DNA of 64,000 nucleotides from Bifidobacterium psychraerophilum. Its GTDB lineage: Bacteria; Actinomycetota; Actinomycetes; Actinomycetales; Bifidobacteriaceae. The stretch lies in assembly GCF_000741705.1 (NCBI RefSeq), contig NZ_JGZI01000001.1, positions 1 to 64,000 on the forward strand, read 5' to 3'. Under the pieces are notes generated by a model. It was not told the origin of the DNA. It did no database searches and saw nothing but the letters and a program-made list of their open reading frames with translations. A program made the translations under genes and the position numbers. This document shows positions 34,897-43,031 of this stretch, piece after piece (the first letter of the stretch is position 1; every line of letters starts with the position of its first letter).

Positions 34897-36684
34897 TCAA
34901 CTGCGACGACGCTTGATGGCGACGCCGACCAGCAGGCTCACCGCCAGGGCAGCGGCTATTGCAGTCCCGATGACGACGGATGATATGTCGCTACCGGTTT
35001 TGGCCAGCTTCCCACCTGAGGCCACGACGGGCTTGGCTGTCTCGCCCGGCTTGGACGGAACGGGCGGAACGGTCTTCTTATTGGTGATGGACGGAAGCTG
35101 GATCACTGTGTGTGCGGAATCCACGGTGAATGATGTCTCATCTCCCGAGATCTGATACCCCTCAGGAGCCTTGGTCTCCTTGAGTGTGTACGTACCCCAG
35201 GCCAGATTGCCCACGCTGATCTTTCCAGCCGCAGGATCGGTGTCATGCGCGCCGTTGTCGATGACCTGAAGGACCTTGCCGTCCTTGCCGGTGAGGCTCC
35301 ACTCGGATCCGGCCAGCAAAGTCGTAGGACTTGCCGCATCGACCTTGCTCCAGGACACCTGGCCTTCCACGCGGGCGTCATCAAGCGAGAGGGTGACGGA
35401 GGCGCCTTGCTCGAAGGTCGCATCGTCGATGGTGAAGTTCAAAGGTCCGGCCAGCTTGTAACCTTGCGGGGCGGTGGTCTCGACGAATGAGTAATTGCCT
35501 TTGAACAGGCCTTTGACTTCAATCGCGCCCGATGCATCGGTGGTGAGGCCTGATTCGATGACCGCGCCCTTGCCGTCCTTGCCCGCAACGAGGTTGAAGA
35601 CCGCGCCTTTCAGCGTCTGTCCCGACTCCGCATCTTTCTTGACGAGTTTGGTGTTCGCTCCGATGCCCTCGCCATTGCCGCCAGCGGCATCCCACTTGTA
35701 GTTGGCGTCGGCGCTTGAACCGCCGGTGGCTTCGACGTGGTTGGTGTAGGTCTCGCCCTTCTTGGGCTGGTACGGACGGGTGTTGTAGAACAGCTCGGAA
35801 ACGAAGTCTCCCGAATTGGCCATGCTCACGGCCTTCTTGACCAGGGCGGAATCCTCGTTGAACGTGATGCTGAAGGAGTGCGCGGCACTGTCGGTCGTCA
35901 TGGTGAAATCCGTGCCCAGGGTCATGGTATCCCACGTGTCGTTGCTCCATCCCTTGTTATCGGTGAAGCGGATGTTCGGAATGAAGTGCTCGTAATCCGG
36001 GTACAGGGTCATCTTCTCGTCGATCACATCGGTGATCACGACGGGTTTGCCGTCAAACAGGAATTTCTGCGAGCCGATCATGATGGCCCAGGTGATGACG
36101 TCATCGCCATCCTGGCTGGCTCCCCAGCCGTCCTTGGTGAAATCGTCCGGTCCTGGCATCGGGCCCGGATCATATGGATCCACATCCGGTACGGGCTTGG
36201 TGTCATCGGTTTTTCCGTTGATCTCCCAGTGGCCTTTGTCGCCGTCGTTGGATTGGTCGGCTCTGATGATGAGCTTCATGTCGCCATGAACGTCGCCGTG
36301 GGTCGATACATAATCCGTGAAGGTGCAGGTGACGGTCTGGACCTCGACCTTGCACTGTGCGACGACTTCGCCATCAGGGCTGGTCAGGTTGAATCCGGTG
36401 GTGCTCAGATTCGAGAACTCCGCGGGAAGCCCGACCGTGAAGTAATCACCGGCCACCGTCCCGGCTGGCGCCACCCAAGACACGTGCGCGTCCACGGTGG
36501 TGTACTGTTCCATCTCCGTTTTATCCACGGTGATGTCGGTCACGGCATCCACCAGCTTGCCCTCGGCGGCCGACGCCATTGAGGTGCCCAGGGTTACTGC
36601 AAGCAATGATGCAAGGGTCGCTATGATGGCGACCAGTTTTTTCCATGTTGTATGTGTAGTTCGTTGTATACGATTTTCAGCCAT
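34897..36684 (-). CDS. Cell-wall-anchored surface protein (SpaA/Cna_B type, LAKTG sorting signal)
   Basis: A 595-residue surface adhesin or pilin-like protein. A signal peptide (about residues 1-39, ending ASA-AEG) is followed by an SDR/adhesin-type N-terminal region (residues 40-330) and two Cna_B/SpaA-like domains. Their E-box motifs are SFVETTAPQGY and TLKETKAPEGY, expected to carry isopeptide bonds. The C terminus has the sorting motif LAKTG, a hydrophobic helix and the tail KRRRS. LAXTG signals are recognised by class E sortases in actinobacteria (established family knowledge); no sortase gene is in the window, so attachment is presumably by a housekeeping sortase. The start has GGAAGGAAA upstream. 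Confidence 0.88.
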   Translation of the reverse strand: MAENRIQRTTHTTWKKLVAIIATLASLLAVTLGTSMASAAEGKLVDAVTDITVDKTEMEQYTTVDAHVSWVAPAGTVAGDYFTVGLPAEFSNLSTTGFNLTSPDGEVVAQCKVEVQTVTCTFTDYVSTHGDVHGDMKLIIRADQSNDGDKGHWEINGKTDDTKPVPDVDPYDPGPMPGPDDFTKDGWGASQDGDDVITWAIMIGSQKFLFDGKPVVITDVIDEKMTLYPDYEHFIPNIRFTDNKGWSNDTWDTMTLGTDFTMTTDSAAHSFSITFNEDSALVKKAVSMANSGDFVSELFYNTRPYQPKKGETYTNHVEATGGSSADANYKWDAAGGNGEGIGANTKLVKKDAESGQTLKGAVFNLVAGKDGKGAVIESGLTTDASGAIEVKGLFKGNYSFVETTAPQGYKLAGPLNFTIDDATFEQGASVTLSLDDARVEGQVSWSKVDAASPTTLLAGSEWSLTGKDGKVLQVIDNGAHDTDPAAGKISVGNLAWGTYTLKETKAPEGYQISGDETSFTVDSAHTVIQLPSITNKKTVPPVPSKPGETAKPVVASGGKLAKTGSDISSVVIGTAIAAALAVSLLVGVAIKRRRS

Positions 36685-37077
36685 AAGTTTCCTTCCCCTT
36701 CAGAAAGCCAAACAATACTAACAATTCAATTTCTGAAAGGAAAACCGCTTTTGTGGCTTTTCGCTGAGCCGCCTACTGCTAGGTGAACAACAGCTTAATA
36801 AAAAATAAACTCCATTAGCTTTTATTCGGGCGTGTCGGTTGTTTATATAGTGGAAACATACGGTCTCTGTCGGTGTATTTTGTCCTGATGTAGTGGCCTG
36901 TCAGCTGCGTCTCCGACGACGGATGCCGATCGCTCGCGGTACTGCCTGAAGGCCCCCACACCGGATCGGAGCGGAGCGTGATGAAGAAGCACCTCGGCAA
37001 TCATCGGGTGCGCGGTCGGAATCCCACCCGTCAAATCCCGCATTCCTCCGTCCGATCGGCTGAAGGGAGGTCACGGC
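36685..37077. other. AT-rich intergenic region upstream of the adhesin
   Basis: 393 bp containing the adhesin promoter region, with a possible minus-strand -10 TAGTAT near 36712-36717, and the 3' flank of the HIT-like gene. Short frames here lack recognisable similarity. Confidence 0.5.
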
Positions 37078-37560
37078 CTAGCGATGCGACATCAGATAGC
37101 TCCTGATCGAATGCATCAATGCGCCGTGCCTCTCCTCGGAGAAGCCCGTCATGGGATCCGACCAGCAGTGGCTGTCGTACAGCCACACGGGCAGTTTCAA
37201 CCGCTCCTCCTGCTCCCATGCATACCTCGGGTAGACATGGGCGTGCAGATACTGGTCACTGTTGCCGAGGATGTCGTAATTGACCCGGACCGGCTTGCAG
37301 ACACTGAGTATGGCATCGCCGAGAACGCTCATGTCGTACAAAAAGGACTTGCGTTCCTGTGTATCCAGTGCATTCAGCGAATCGACATTCCTCTTGGGCA
37401 ATAAGATGCACCAGCCCGGCAAAAACTGCATATCAGCCATAACCGCATAATTGGAATCCATTTCGGCTATCAGTGTCGGATTCAGCCCATCACGTGCCGA
37501 AGCTATTCTGTCATCCTGCCAATCCACCGCATGCCTCCCCGTAAATCTGCTCCGTACCAT
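37078..37560 (-). CDS. HIT-like nucleotide hydrolase/transferase-type protein
   Basis: A 160-residue protein with a HIT-fold signature. The core is QYLHAHVYPRY near residues 103-113. In standard HIT proteins the motif is His-x-His-x-His followed by Pro-Arg; here the first His is replaced by Tyr, while the catalytic middle and last His are present. FLPGWCILLPKR and LNALDTQERK are typical flanks. The likely activity is hydrolysis of dinucleoside polyphosphates or nucleoside phosphoramidates, but this is not shown. Starts at 37584 and 37602 remain possible; the last has GGGAGG immediately before it. Confidence 0.72.
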   Translation of the reverse strand: MVRSRFTGRHAVDWQDDRIASARDGLNPTLIAEMDSNYAVMADMQFLPGWCILLPKRNVDSLNALDTQERKSFLYDMSVLGDAILSVCKPVRVNYDILGNSDQYLHAHVYPRYAWEQEERLKLPVWLYDSHCWSDPMTGFSEERHGALMHSIRSYLMSHR

Positions 37561-38002
37561 ACTAGGATGCCCTCGCAACGCCATCCTTATCCGGGCTGGC
37601 ATCCCCCTCCCGGCATGGTGGTCGTGGAAGGTTTCGGATGGTGATGGATCGACAAAGCTGAAAAGTGTCCAAAAGATGTGTGCGCTTAGTCTTGACGACT
37701 CGACTCAACGCAGTATGCTGTATCGGTACCAGCGGAATAGGAAAAGATTGTCTGACAAATAATTAGTATTTTATCTTCGCTGGGTATAGTAAGCGCGAGT
37801 CATGGCTTGAAATGTGTAGACTGGTGTCACCAAAGGCCATGCGGGAGTATGTGTTTCGGGGAATGTGGATGCCCTATCATCCGATTAGGACATTTATCAG
37901 AATGCTTACCTAGTGCTACTTATGTTCCTATGATTTTTTAGACGGCAAAAACTATATACTGCCTTCCTACAATCGTTTTACCTGTGGGAGGCAAACCTTA
38001 AC
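37561..38002. other. AT-rich divergent intergenic region HIT-like / tetR
   Basis: 442 bp with low GC. A possible -10 for tetR is TATACT (37955-37960). I see no further gene, repeat or RNA. Confidence 0.5.
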
Positions 38003-38674
38003 ATGTCAATCGGAGACCGGGGTTCATACTCCAAGGGCATAGCCAGACGAAAGCAGATACTTCAGGCGGCGCTTACCATCGTCGCGGTTGATGGCTTCGA
38101 CCAGACCACCCTCTCCAAGATCTCCAAGGCGGTGGGCATCACCGATGTGGGTGTGCTGCACTATTTCGATTCCATGGACGATCTGATGATCGAGGTGCTC
38201 AGACAGCGTGACATTGATGCGGTCATGGAATCATCGGCCTCCGTTTTGGATCTGGACTCACAGATGTCGCGCTTCGGCAAAGACCCTGCATGGTCACTGC
38301 GTTATCTGATTGAGGTCATGGATCGCAACTCACACACACCGGGCCTCATCGAGCTGTTCGCGCATATGGCGGTGAAGGCCTCGGATCCCAAGAGTCCCGC
38401 GTACAGGTATTTCAAACACCGTGGCACGGTGGAGAGGAAGTTGTTCGGGCACGTGCTGCGCAATCTCATCAAGGATGAGCATCTGCAGACGAAGATGTCT
38501 CCCGATGAATTGTCCCGCGTTATGCAGGCTCTGCTCGGTGGGTTGCAGGTCCAATGGCTTATCGACAGAAACCTGGATATGCCAGCCGTCGCGGAGAAAT
38601 CGATCAATGCGCTGCTGGGGAGGAGCCCATCCAAGAAGATGACCCGTACTCATAGGAATGCGAATACGGTGTAA
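38003..38674 (+). CDS. TetR/AcrR family transcriptional regulator
   Basis: A 223-residue regulator. The N-terminal helix-turn-helix region is GIARRKQILQAALTIVAVDGFDQTTLSKISKAVGITDVGVLHYFDSMDDL (given in sections: IARRKQILQAALTIV, then TTLSKISKAVGITDVGVLHY). The rest is an alpha-helical ligand-binding domain. The C-terminal 15 residues are basic. GGGAGG lies about 11 bases upstream of the ATG. There is no neighbour that is an obvious target; divergent from the HIT-like gene across a long AT-rich region. Confidence 0.86.
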   Translation: MSIGDRGSYSKGIARRKQILQAALTIVAVDGFDQTTLSKISKAVGITDVGVLHYFDSMDDLMIEVLRQRDIDAVMESSASVLDLDSQMSRFGKDPAWSLRYLIEVMDRNSHTPGLIELFAHMAVKASDPKSPAYRYFKHRGTVERKLFGHVLRNLIKDEHLQTKMSPDELSRVMQALLGGLQVQWLIDRNLDMPAVAEKSINALLGRSPSKKMTRTHRNANTV

Positions 38675-38749
38675 ATCAGATACTGAACGTGTGGTATTGA
38701 TCGTTTTAAACCCAGGATGCCACCCACTCCCTTAATTCTGGCGTTACCA

Positions 38750-40165
38750 CTACTGATGAACATCAGTGTGATGATTTTTTGGTGATGGGTATACAGAAGA
38801 ACTGGCCGATGCCTTTTCGAGTGTTTGGATAGGATGCGGTGTTTGTCTTCTCAGATAGAGGAAGCCTAGCAATAGCGGTGCTAACGGGGAAAGATATCTG
38901 GTTTGAAATCCGCTGATCAGTGTGAAATAGGTCATTTCTGTTAGATCGCTTGTCGTCATCATGATGGGGGCGAAAGTCGCGGCAAGGCAAAGCATCAATA
39001 CCAAGAGAACTAATTGAGGGACTGATATCTGGACTCTTCTCGTGATCGTGATCATCAATGGCGTGGTTTTCACATCAGTCGGGCCAATGCGAATGAGATA
39101 GGCGATCACAGTCAGAGCTGCAATACACCAAACCAGCAGTAAGGGGAATCCCGCAATTAGACGTACGGGGTCAATCACCGTGTTCGATGCCAGTATCGTG
39201 AGGAATTTGATTGGATTGTGAATCGCTTCATATTTGTCAACTTGCATGTAGGTTCCTGGTGTCTTGGCCAGGAAACGAGTCCAGAGCAGTGATGCGACCA
39301 ATGAGCAAAGCAGAGTGATTATCGTGGTGATGTTTCTCGGCTTTGGACGTATTGCGTGAGGGCTGGCAAGGAGGATAAGCAGAATCAGCGGGAAGTAGGA
39401 TACTTTGACCGAACCTACCAGAAATCCAAGTATTCCTAGACCTAGAAGACTATATATGTTTAGTGGTGTTGCCCGATGAAGAAGTGCAAAGCATGAGCAG
39501 ACGAAGAGTGCACATGTGCATATGACCATACCATCCGCCATGATACTGCTCGCACAGAACATTGACACTGGAAATAAAGATATTAGAACGATGAGCGGCT
39601 TGCCTCGTGGTGCAACGCAGATCGCCATACAGATGACAGCAAGATAGAACACCAGATTGGATAGCCTCGAGAGTTGCAGTGTCCTCCAGGCATTTGAATC
39701 TGTTGACAATCCTAACCGCATACCGATGGCTTGTGGGATGTATGGCAAGAAGCTGTATTGGTTTGCTCTATTGTCGGTGCTCGTTATCCGTGTATAAACG
39801 TGGGATGAGAATTCCTTTTGCTGGTCTTTTTGGTATTTCGTCATTTGTTGTGGCGATGTAAGGATATTCTCTATGGTGACATTATTGGCAGTCGTCGGGG
39901 TTAGGTATATCGAGTCACCCGTGATGCTGAGGATTGATGCGCCTTTTTCCCCTTCACTTCCTGTCTGTTGAGCGAAGTTGAATTGTTGCCCTGTGGCTGT
40001 TGCATATGTGGCAGGTAAATGCATCCCAGGATCAGGCATAGTGAGAGGCCCAATATTGAAAATAAACGTCAGCCCTTCGATTGCCCCGAAGATTAAGAAA
40101 AAGATTATGTATTTCTTGTTTTGGGATGCCCTCTGGCCTTGAGAGACACGGATATGATGACCCAT
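38750..40165 (-). CDS. DUF2142 family integral membrane protein
   Basis: A 471-residue multi-pass membrane protein of the DUF2142 family, which lies in surface polysaccharide or glycosyltransferase clusters in many bacteria. After the first helix there is an extracytoplasmic region starting PDPGMHLPATYATATGQQFN, then about ten helices including LVFYLAVICMAICVAPRG and LVSLFPVSMFCASSIMADGM-like segments. A GT-C-like glycosyltransferase or export role is possible but unproven. Codon use and base composition are AT-rich compared with neighbours. ATG 40165 has AAAGG upstream. Confidence 0.78.
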   Translation of the reverse strand: MGHHIRVSQGQRASQNKKYIIFFLIFGAIEGLTFIFNIGPLTMPDPGMHLPATYATATGQQFNFAQQTGSEGEKGASILSITGDSIYLTPTTANNVTIENILTSPQQMTKYQKDQQKEFSSHVYTRITSTDNRANQYSFLPYIPQAIGMRLGLSTDSNAWRTLQLSRLSNLVFYLAVICMAICVAPRGKPLIVLISLFPVSMFCASSIMADGMVICTCALFVCSCFALLHRATPLNIYSLLGLGILGFLVGSVKVSYFPLILLILLASPHAIRPKPRNITTIITLLCSLVASLLWTRFLAKTPGTYMQVDKYEAIHNPIKFLTILASNTVIDPVRLIAGFPLLLVWCIAALTVIAYLIRIGPTDVKTTPLMITITRRVQISVPQLVLLVLMLCLAATFAPIMMTTSDLTEMTYFTLISGFQTRYLSPLAPLLLGFLYLRRQTPHPIQTLEKASASSSVYPSPKNHHTDVHQ

Positions 40166-40393
40166 CAAGACAGGACCTTTCGAAACTATGCTGGATATTT
40201 GCATCATAGCCTAGAACAGCGATTGCATGAACCGGCGAAATGGAATGCAGAAGGTGCTCCCGTGCCACCTTCTATGCGTTGATATCTGTACGGACCCCAT
40301 ATTCTTCATATCGTTTTCGAAGCTATATCATAATCCTGTAGGGGACTACAATTTCAAAAGTTCACGTTAATTTAGGGGAAGAGAGCAACAAAG

Positions 40394-41035
40394 ATGTTCA
40401 CACTTTCAAAGAAGGTGGGGAAACGATGCGCAATTGTGCTGGTGACGCTTGTCATGATGGTAGTAAGTGCAGGCATGCTCACCTCGCTTCCTGCACATGC
40501 CGCCAGCCCTGCAACTGTGCCAGTGTACCGTGTTTACAATCCGCATAGCGGGTTACATCATTACACTAAGGTTGCGCCAGAACGCGACCAGCTCGCTAAG
40601 CTCGGTTGGAAGTTGGAAGGGATCTCGTTTAACGCGGTCAGTGGAGGGCGTCCAGTGTACCGCGAGTACAACCCGAACAATGGGAATCATAATTGGACAA
40701 TGAACGCCAACGAACATCGTGCGTTGATAAAACTTGGCTGGCGTAGTGAGGGGGTTGCATGGTATGCGCCCTCTTCAGGGTCGGCTGTATATCGTTTGTA
40801 TAACCCGAATTCTGGTGAACATGTGTACACCACTTCATACAGTGAATATCTGTCTGTTGGCCGATCGGGTTGGCATAAAGAGGGGATTGCATGGTACAGC
40901 TACGGCTCCATACGGTATGCCAATTGCAAGGCGGTTTGGGCTGCTAATGGTCATGGAATACGCCGTGGACAACCGGGGTACTCCTTGGATCTGGACGCGG
41001 ATAAGGACGGGTATGCGTGTGAAACTCGTCCGTGA
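40394..41035 (+). CDS. Secreted protein with DUF5648 repeats and an Excalibur domain
   Basis: A 213-residue exported protein. The signal peptide ends at AHA-A near residue 37. Three DUF5648-type repeats follow (VYRVYNPHSGLHHYT, VYREYNPNNGNHNWT, VYRLYNPNSGEHVYT), each ending in a Gly-Trp/Glu-Gly block. The C terminus is an Excalibur-type calcium-binding motif: NCKAVWAA, RRGQPGY, then LDLDADKDGYACE. Such repeats occur in exported, cell-surface proteins of bifidobacteria and lactobacilli and are presumed carbohydrate-binding. The protein lies in the AT-rich segment; the start is preceded by GGGGAAG. Confidence 0.85.
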   Translation: MFTLSKKVGKRCAIVLVTLVMMVVSAGMLTSLPAHAASPATVPVYRVYNPHSGLHHYTKVAPERDQLAKLGWKLEGISFNAVSGGRPVYREYNPNNGNHNWTMNANEHRALIKLGWRSEGVAWYAPSSGSAVYRLYNPNSGEHVYTTSYSEYLSVGRSGWHKEGIAWYSYGSIRYANCKAVWAANGHGIRRGQPGYSLDLDADKDGYACETRP

Positions 41036-41903
41036 TTATCGGCGAAGCTGATTATCCATACAAATTTAGGTGTGCTTGTATATATGATTGGGGCCAGTGC
41101 TTTGCACTGGCCCCATTTTGTTGAACAGGAGCTTGTGCGAATGAGGATACTGGTATGTTGTTGTGTGGCGTTAACGTGTTGTGAGCAATGCTAAGTTTGC
41201 AGACAACTACTCATATTTCATTCAGTGTTTTTAACCTCGTGAAGACTGTCAATTCTAACGGTCTTCTTCGTATGGGAATGTCAAATATCTGATGAAGTAG
41301 GGCATCTGCACACGCCTCTTGTGCCCCAGGCCATGCGCACATCAATGTAGTGAAAACGTTCGCGCAGTGGAACGATGACGAGCTCCCAGCTGTGTGTGCA
41401 TGCATTTGTGGAACGTGTATTCAATGGGGAAAGCATCCTGATCGAGAGATGACTAGGTGGTCGACGATATTGAGCTAACTGCTCCATCCCGTTGTCCGCT
41501 AAGCCTGTGTAGTTCGTCTTCCCGCAATCAATAATTGCCACAGATCGTTGTTGAGGCGCGACACATCAAACTCCTGGGTGTGACGTAGGAATGTGATGAC
41601 CGCACAAAGCAGAGAAAATGAGCGTTCTCATGTTACTGGAGGATGCTTCTGCAGGCGAAGAATATCACTCGGTGGTTTGCAAGTGCGAATATACAGAGAG
41701 GGTAACAAGTATTTGGGCACAAGGGCGAGTCCAAGAAAATCTCGGGTGCGTGCGTAGACGTGTTTGATGGTGATTTCTGGGATACAGCGGACGGAGTCGA
41801 AATCGTCATCCGGAGATCAGTCTCTGCATTGTTGTGGGCGATTTGTGGGCAGAGGGATGTCAGGCTTTGCTCTCATGTGTTGCGATGCCAAGGCTGAAAT
41901 ATG
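41036..41903. other. 868-bp region without a credible gene
   Basis: The gap between the Excalibur gene and tRNA-Leu contains a terminator at 41090-41118 and then AT-rich to moderate-GC sequence. Small minus-strand frames (about 41281-41541) have no recognisable domains; they may be decayed coding sequence. I see no intact integrase, insertion sequence or repeat of the tRNA 3' end here. Confidence 0.5.
41090..41118 (+). terminator. Terminator of the DUF5648/Excalibur gene
   Basis: GGGGCCAGTGC (41090-41100), loop TTT, GCACTGGCCCC (41104-41114), then ATTTT. A compact Rho-independent terminator for the plus-strand gene. Confidence 0.85.
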
Positions 41904-41985
41904 TGCGCGAGATGGGACTCGAACCCACACTCCCGAAGGAACAGGAACCTAAATCCTGCGCGGCTACCATTACGCCACTCGCGCG
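41904..41985 (-). tRNA. tRNA-Leu (anticodon UAG)
   Basis: 82 nt on the minus strand with a long variable arm as in class II tRNAs. The 7-bp acceptor stem (GCGCGAG/CTCGCGC, discriminator A) flanks an anticodon loop TTTAGGT, giving anticodon UAG. It reads CUN leucine codons. The 3' end faces left, toward the AT-rich segment. CCA is not encoded. Confidence 0.92.
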
Positions 41986-42179
41986 ATGAACATCGGTGGA
42001 GATGGGCCGCTCGGCCGCATCCTGATTGCCATGGCACCCAGTTGACGGCCGCGGGATGGATGCGTCACATCCGGAGCATCGGCCTTCCACAGTGTGCCAA
42101 TAGTACTGGGTGATCGGGAAATCCGCCACAGGAGCGTTGGGTTCAACAACGGCATGCCCATCAGGGGAAATTCCTACAT

Positions 42180-42208
42180 TTGAATTATTCAATTGTTTGT
42201 TCTATTCT
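42180..42208 (+). promoter_or_regulatory. Promoter and candidate Fur/PerR operator of the regulator gene
   Basis: -35 TTGAAT (42180-42185), 17-bp spacer and -10 TATTCT (42203-42208). The -35 overlaps a 13-bp palindrome TTGAATTATTCAA (42180-42192). ATG 42215 lies six bases after the -10. Autoregulation by the encoded Fur/PerR protein is a reasonable inference. Confidence 0.6.
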
Positions 42209-42214
42209 AAAAAC

Positions 42215-42895
42215 ATGCTCGATGAGAATCAGACATCCGGTCCACGGAATAGAGGCGAGGGTATACGTCTCCCCGAAACCGCGGCTTCGTCGGTCCCGGG
42301 AGGTGCTCCGTCGCCTGCGCACGTGCCGGCGTTGTCCGTGATGTCGTCACCGAGGAGATCATGGCGCGAACGTCTGCGCGAGGCCCACGTGCGTGTCACT
42401 TCTCAGAGACTCGCCGTATTGCACACACTGGATGCCCATCCTCACAGCACTGCGGCCGAAATAGTCGGGTTTGTCGATGCGAAGGAGATGGACGCGCTGA
42501 CCGTGCAGGGCGCCTATGTGATGCTTCAGCAACTGGAGGCGGCCTCCTTTGTGCGTCGTGTGAATCTGCCCGATTCGGCAAGTGTCCATTGGGAGACGCG
42601 TGTCGGAGACAACCATCATCATGTGCAGTGCGTGATGTGCGGACGCATCGAGGACGTTGATTGCGTCGTAGGGCAGGCGCCCTGCCTGACGCCTGCGGAT
42701 ACGCACGGCATGCGCATACTCGAAGCCCAGATCGTATTCCGTGGGATCTGCGAGAGCTGTGCCGGCCGGTTGAAGGATGACACCGGCGACGCAGGCGCCG
42801 ACGGGGTTGCCGTTGCATCCTCACCATCAGAGTCAGGCACCGACAGGCCTGCACGCGCCGGCCTGCAGACCACGGTGGGAGCGCGTCCTTCATGA
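42215..42895 (+). CDS. Fur/PerR-family transcriptional regulator
   Basis: A 226-residue metal-dependent repressor. A Pro/Ser-rich extension of about 40 residues precedes the winged helix (SWRERLREAHVRVTSQRLAV, DALTVQGAYVMLQQLEAASFVRR). The dimerisation/metal domain has DNHHHVQCVMCGRIEDVDC and CESCAG, giving two CXXC pairs for structural zinc and an HHH regulatory site. The C terminus is a 35-residue low-complexity tail. The pairing with a downstream NADH peroxidase/oxidase gene favours peroxide sensing (PerR). ATG 42215 is preferred because its promoter implies a leaderless mRNA; ATG 42341 would give a shorter protein lacking the N-terminal extension. Confidence 0.82.
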   Translation: MLDENQTSGPRNRGEGIRLPETAASSVPGGAPSPAHVPALSVMSSPRRSWRERLREAHVRVTSQRLAVLHTLDAHPHSTAAEIVGFVDAKEMDALTVQGAYVMLQQLEAASFVRRVNLPDSASVHWETRVGDNHHHVQCVMCGRIEDVDCVVGQAPCLTPADTHGMRILEAQIVFRGICESCAGRLKDDTGDAGADGVAVASSPSESGTDRPARAGLQTTVGARPS

Positions 42896-43031
42896 CGATG
42901 CGCGGATTCCCGTGCACCGCGCCAACACAGGCGTCGGCGGGAATGATCCAGCCAGACATCCAGATCAGGTGGATATCCAACATATTGTTCACAGAATCAA
43001 TCGTTGCAAGCAACATGAAAGGGACAGCAGC

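Noticed and set aside
41281-41541. Small minus-strand gene or transposase remnant
   Set aside because: No ribosome binding site, domain or terminal repeat can be seen; it may be decayed sequence but cannot be identified.
41904-41985. Prophage or island attachment site proven by a direct repeat
   Set aside because: I could not find a second copy of the tRNA 3' end in the window, so the site is only suggested by position and base composition.
43003-43014. GTTGC-AA-GCAAC inverted repeat before the NADH peroxidase/oxidase gene as an operator
   Set aside because: Too short and close to the start codon to separate from chance; it could at most be a small mRNA hairpin.
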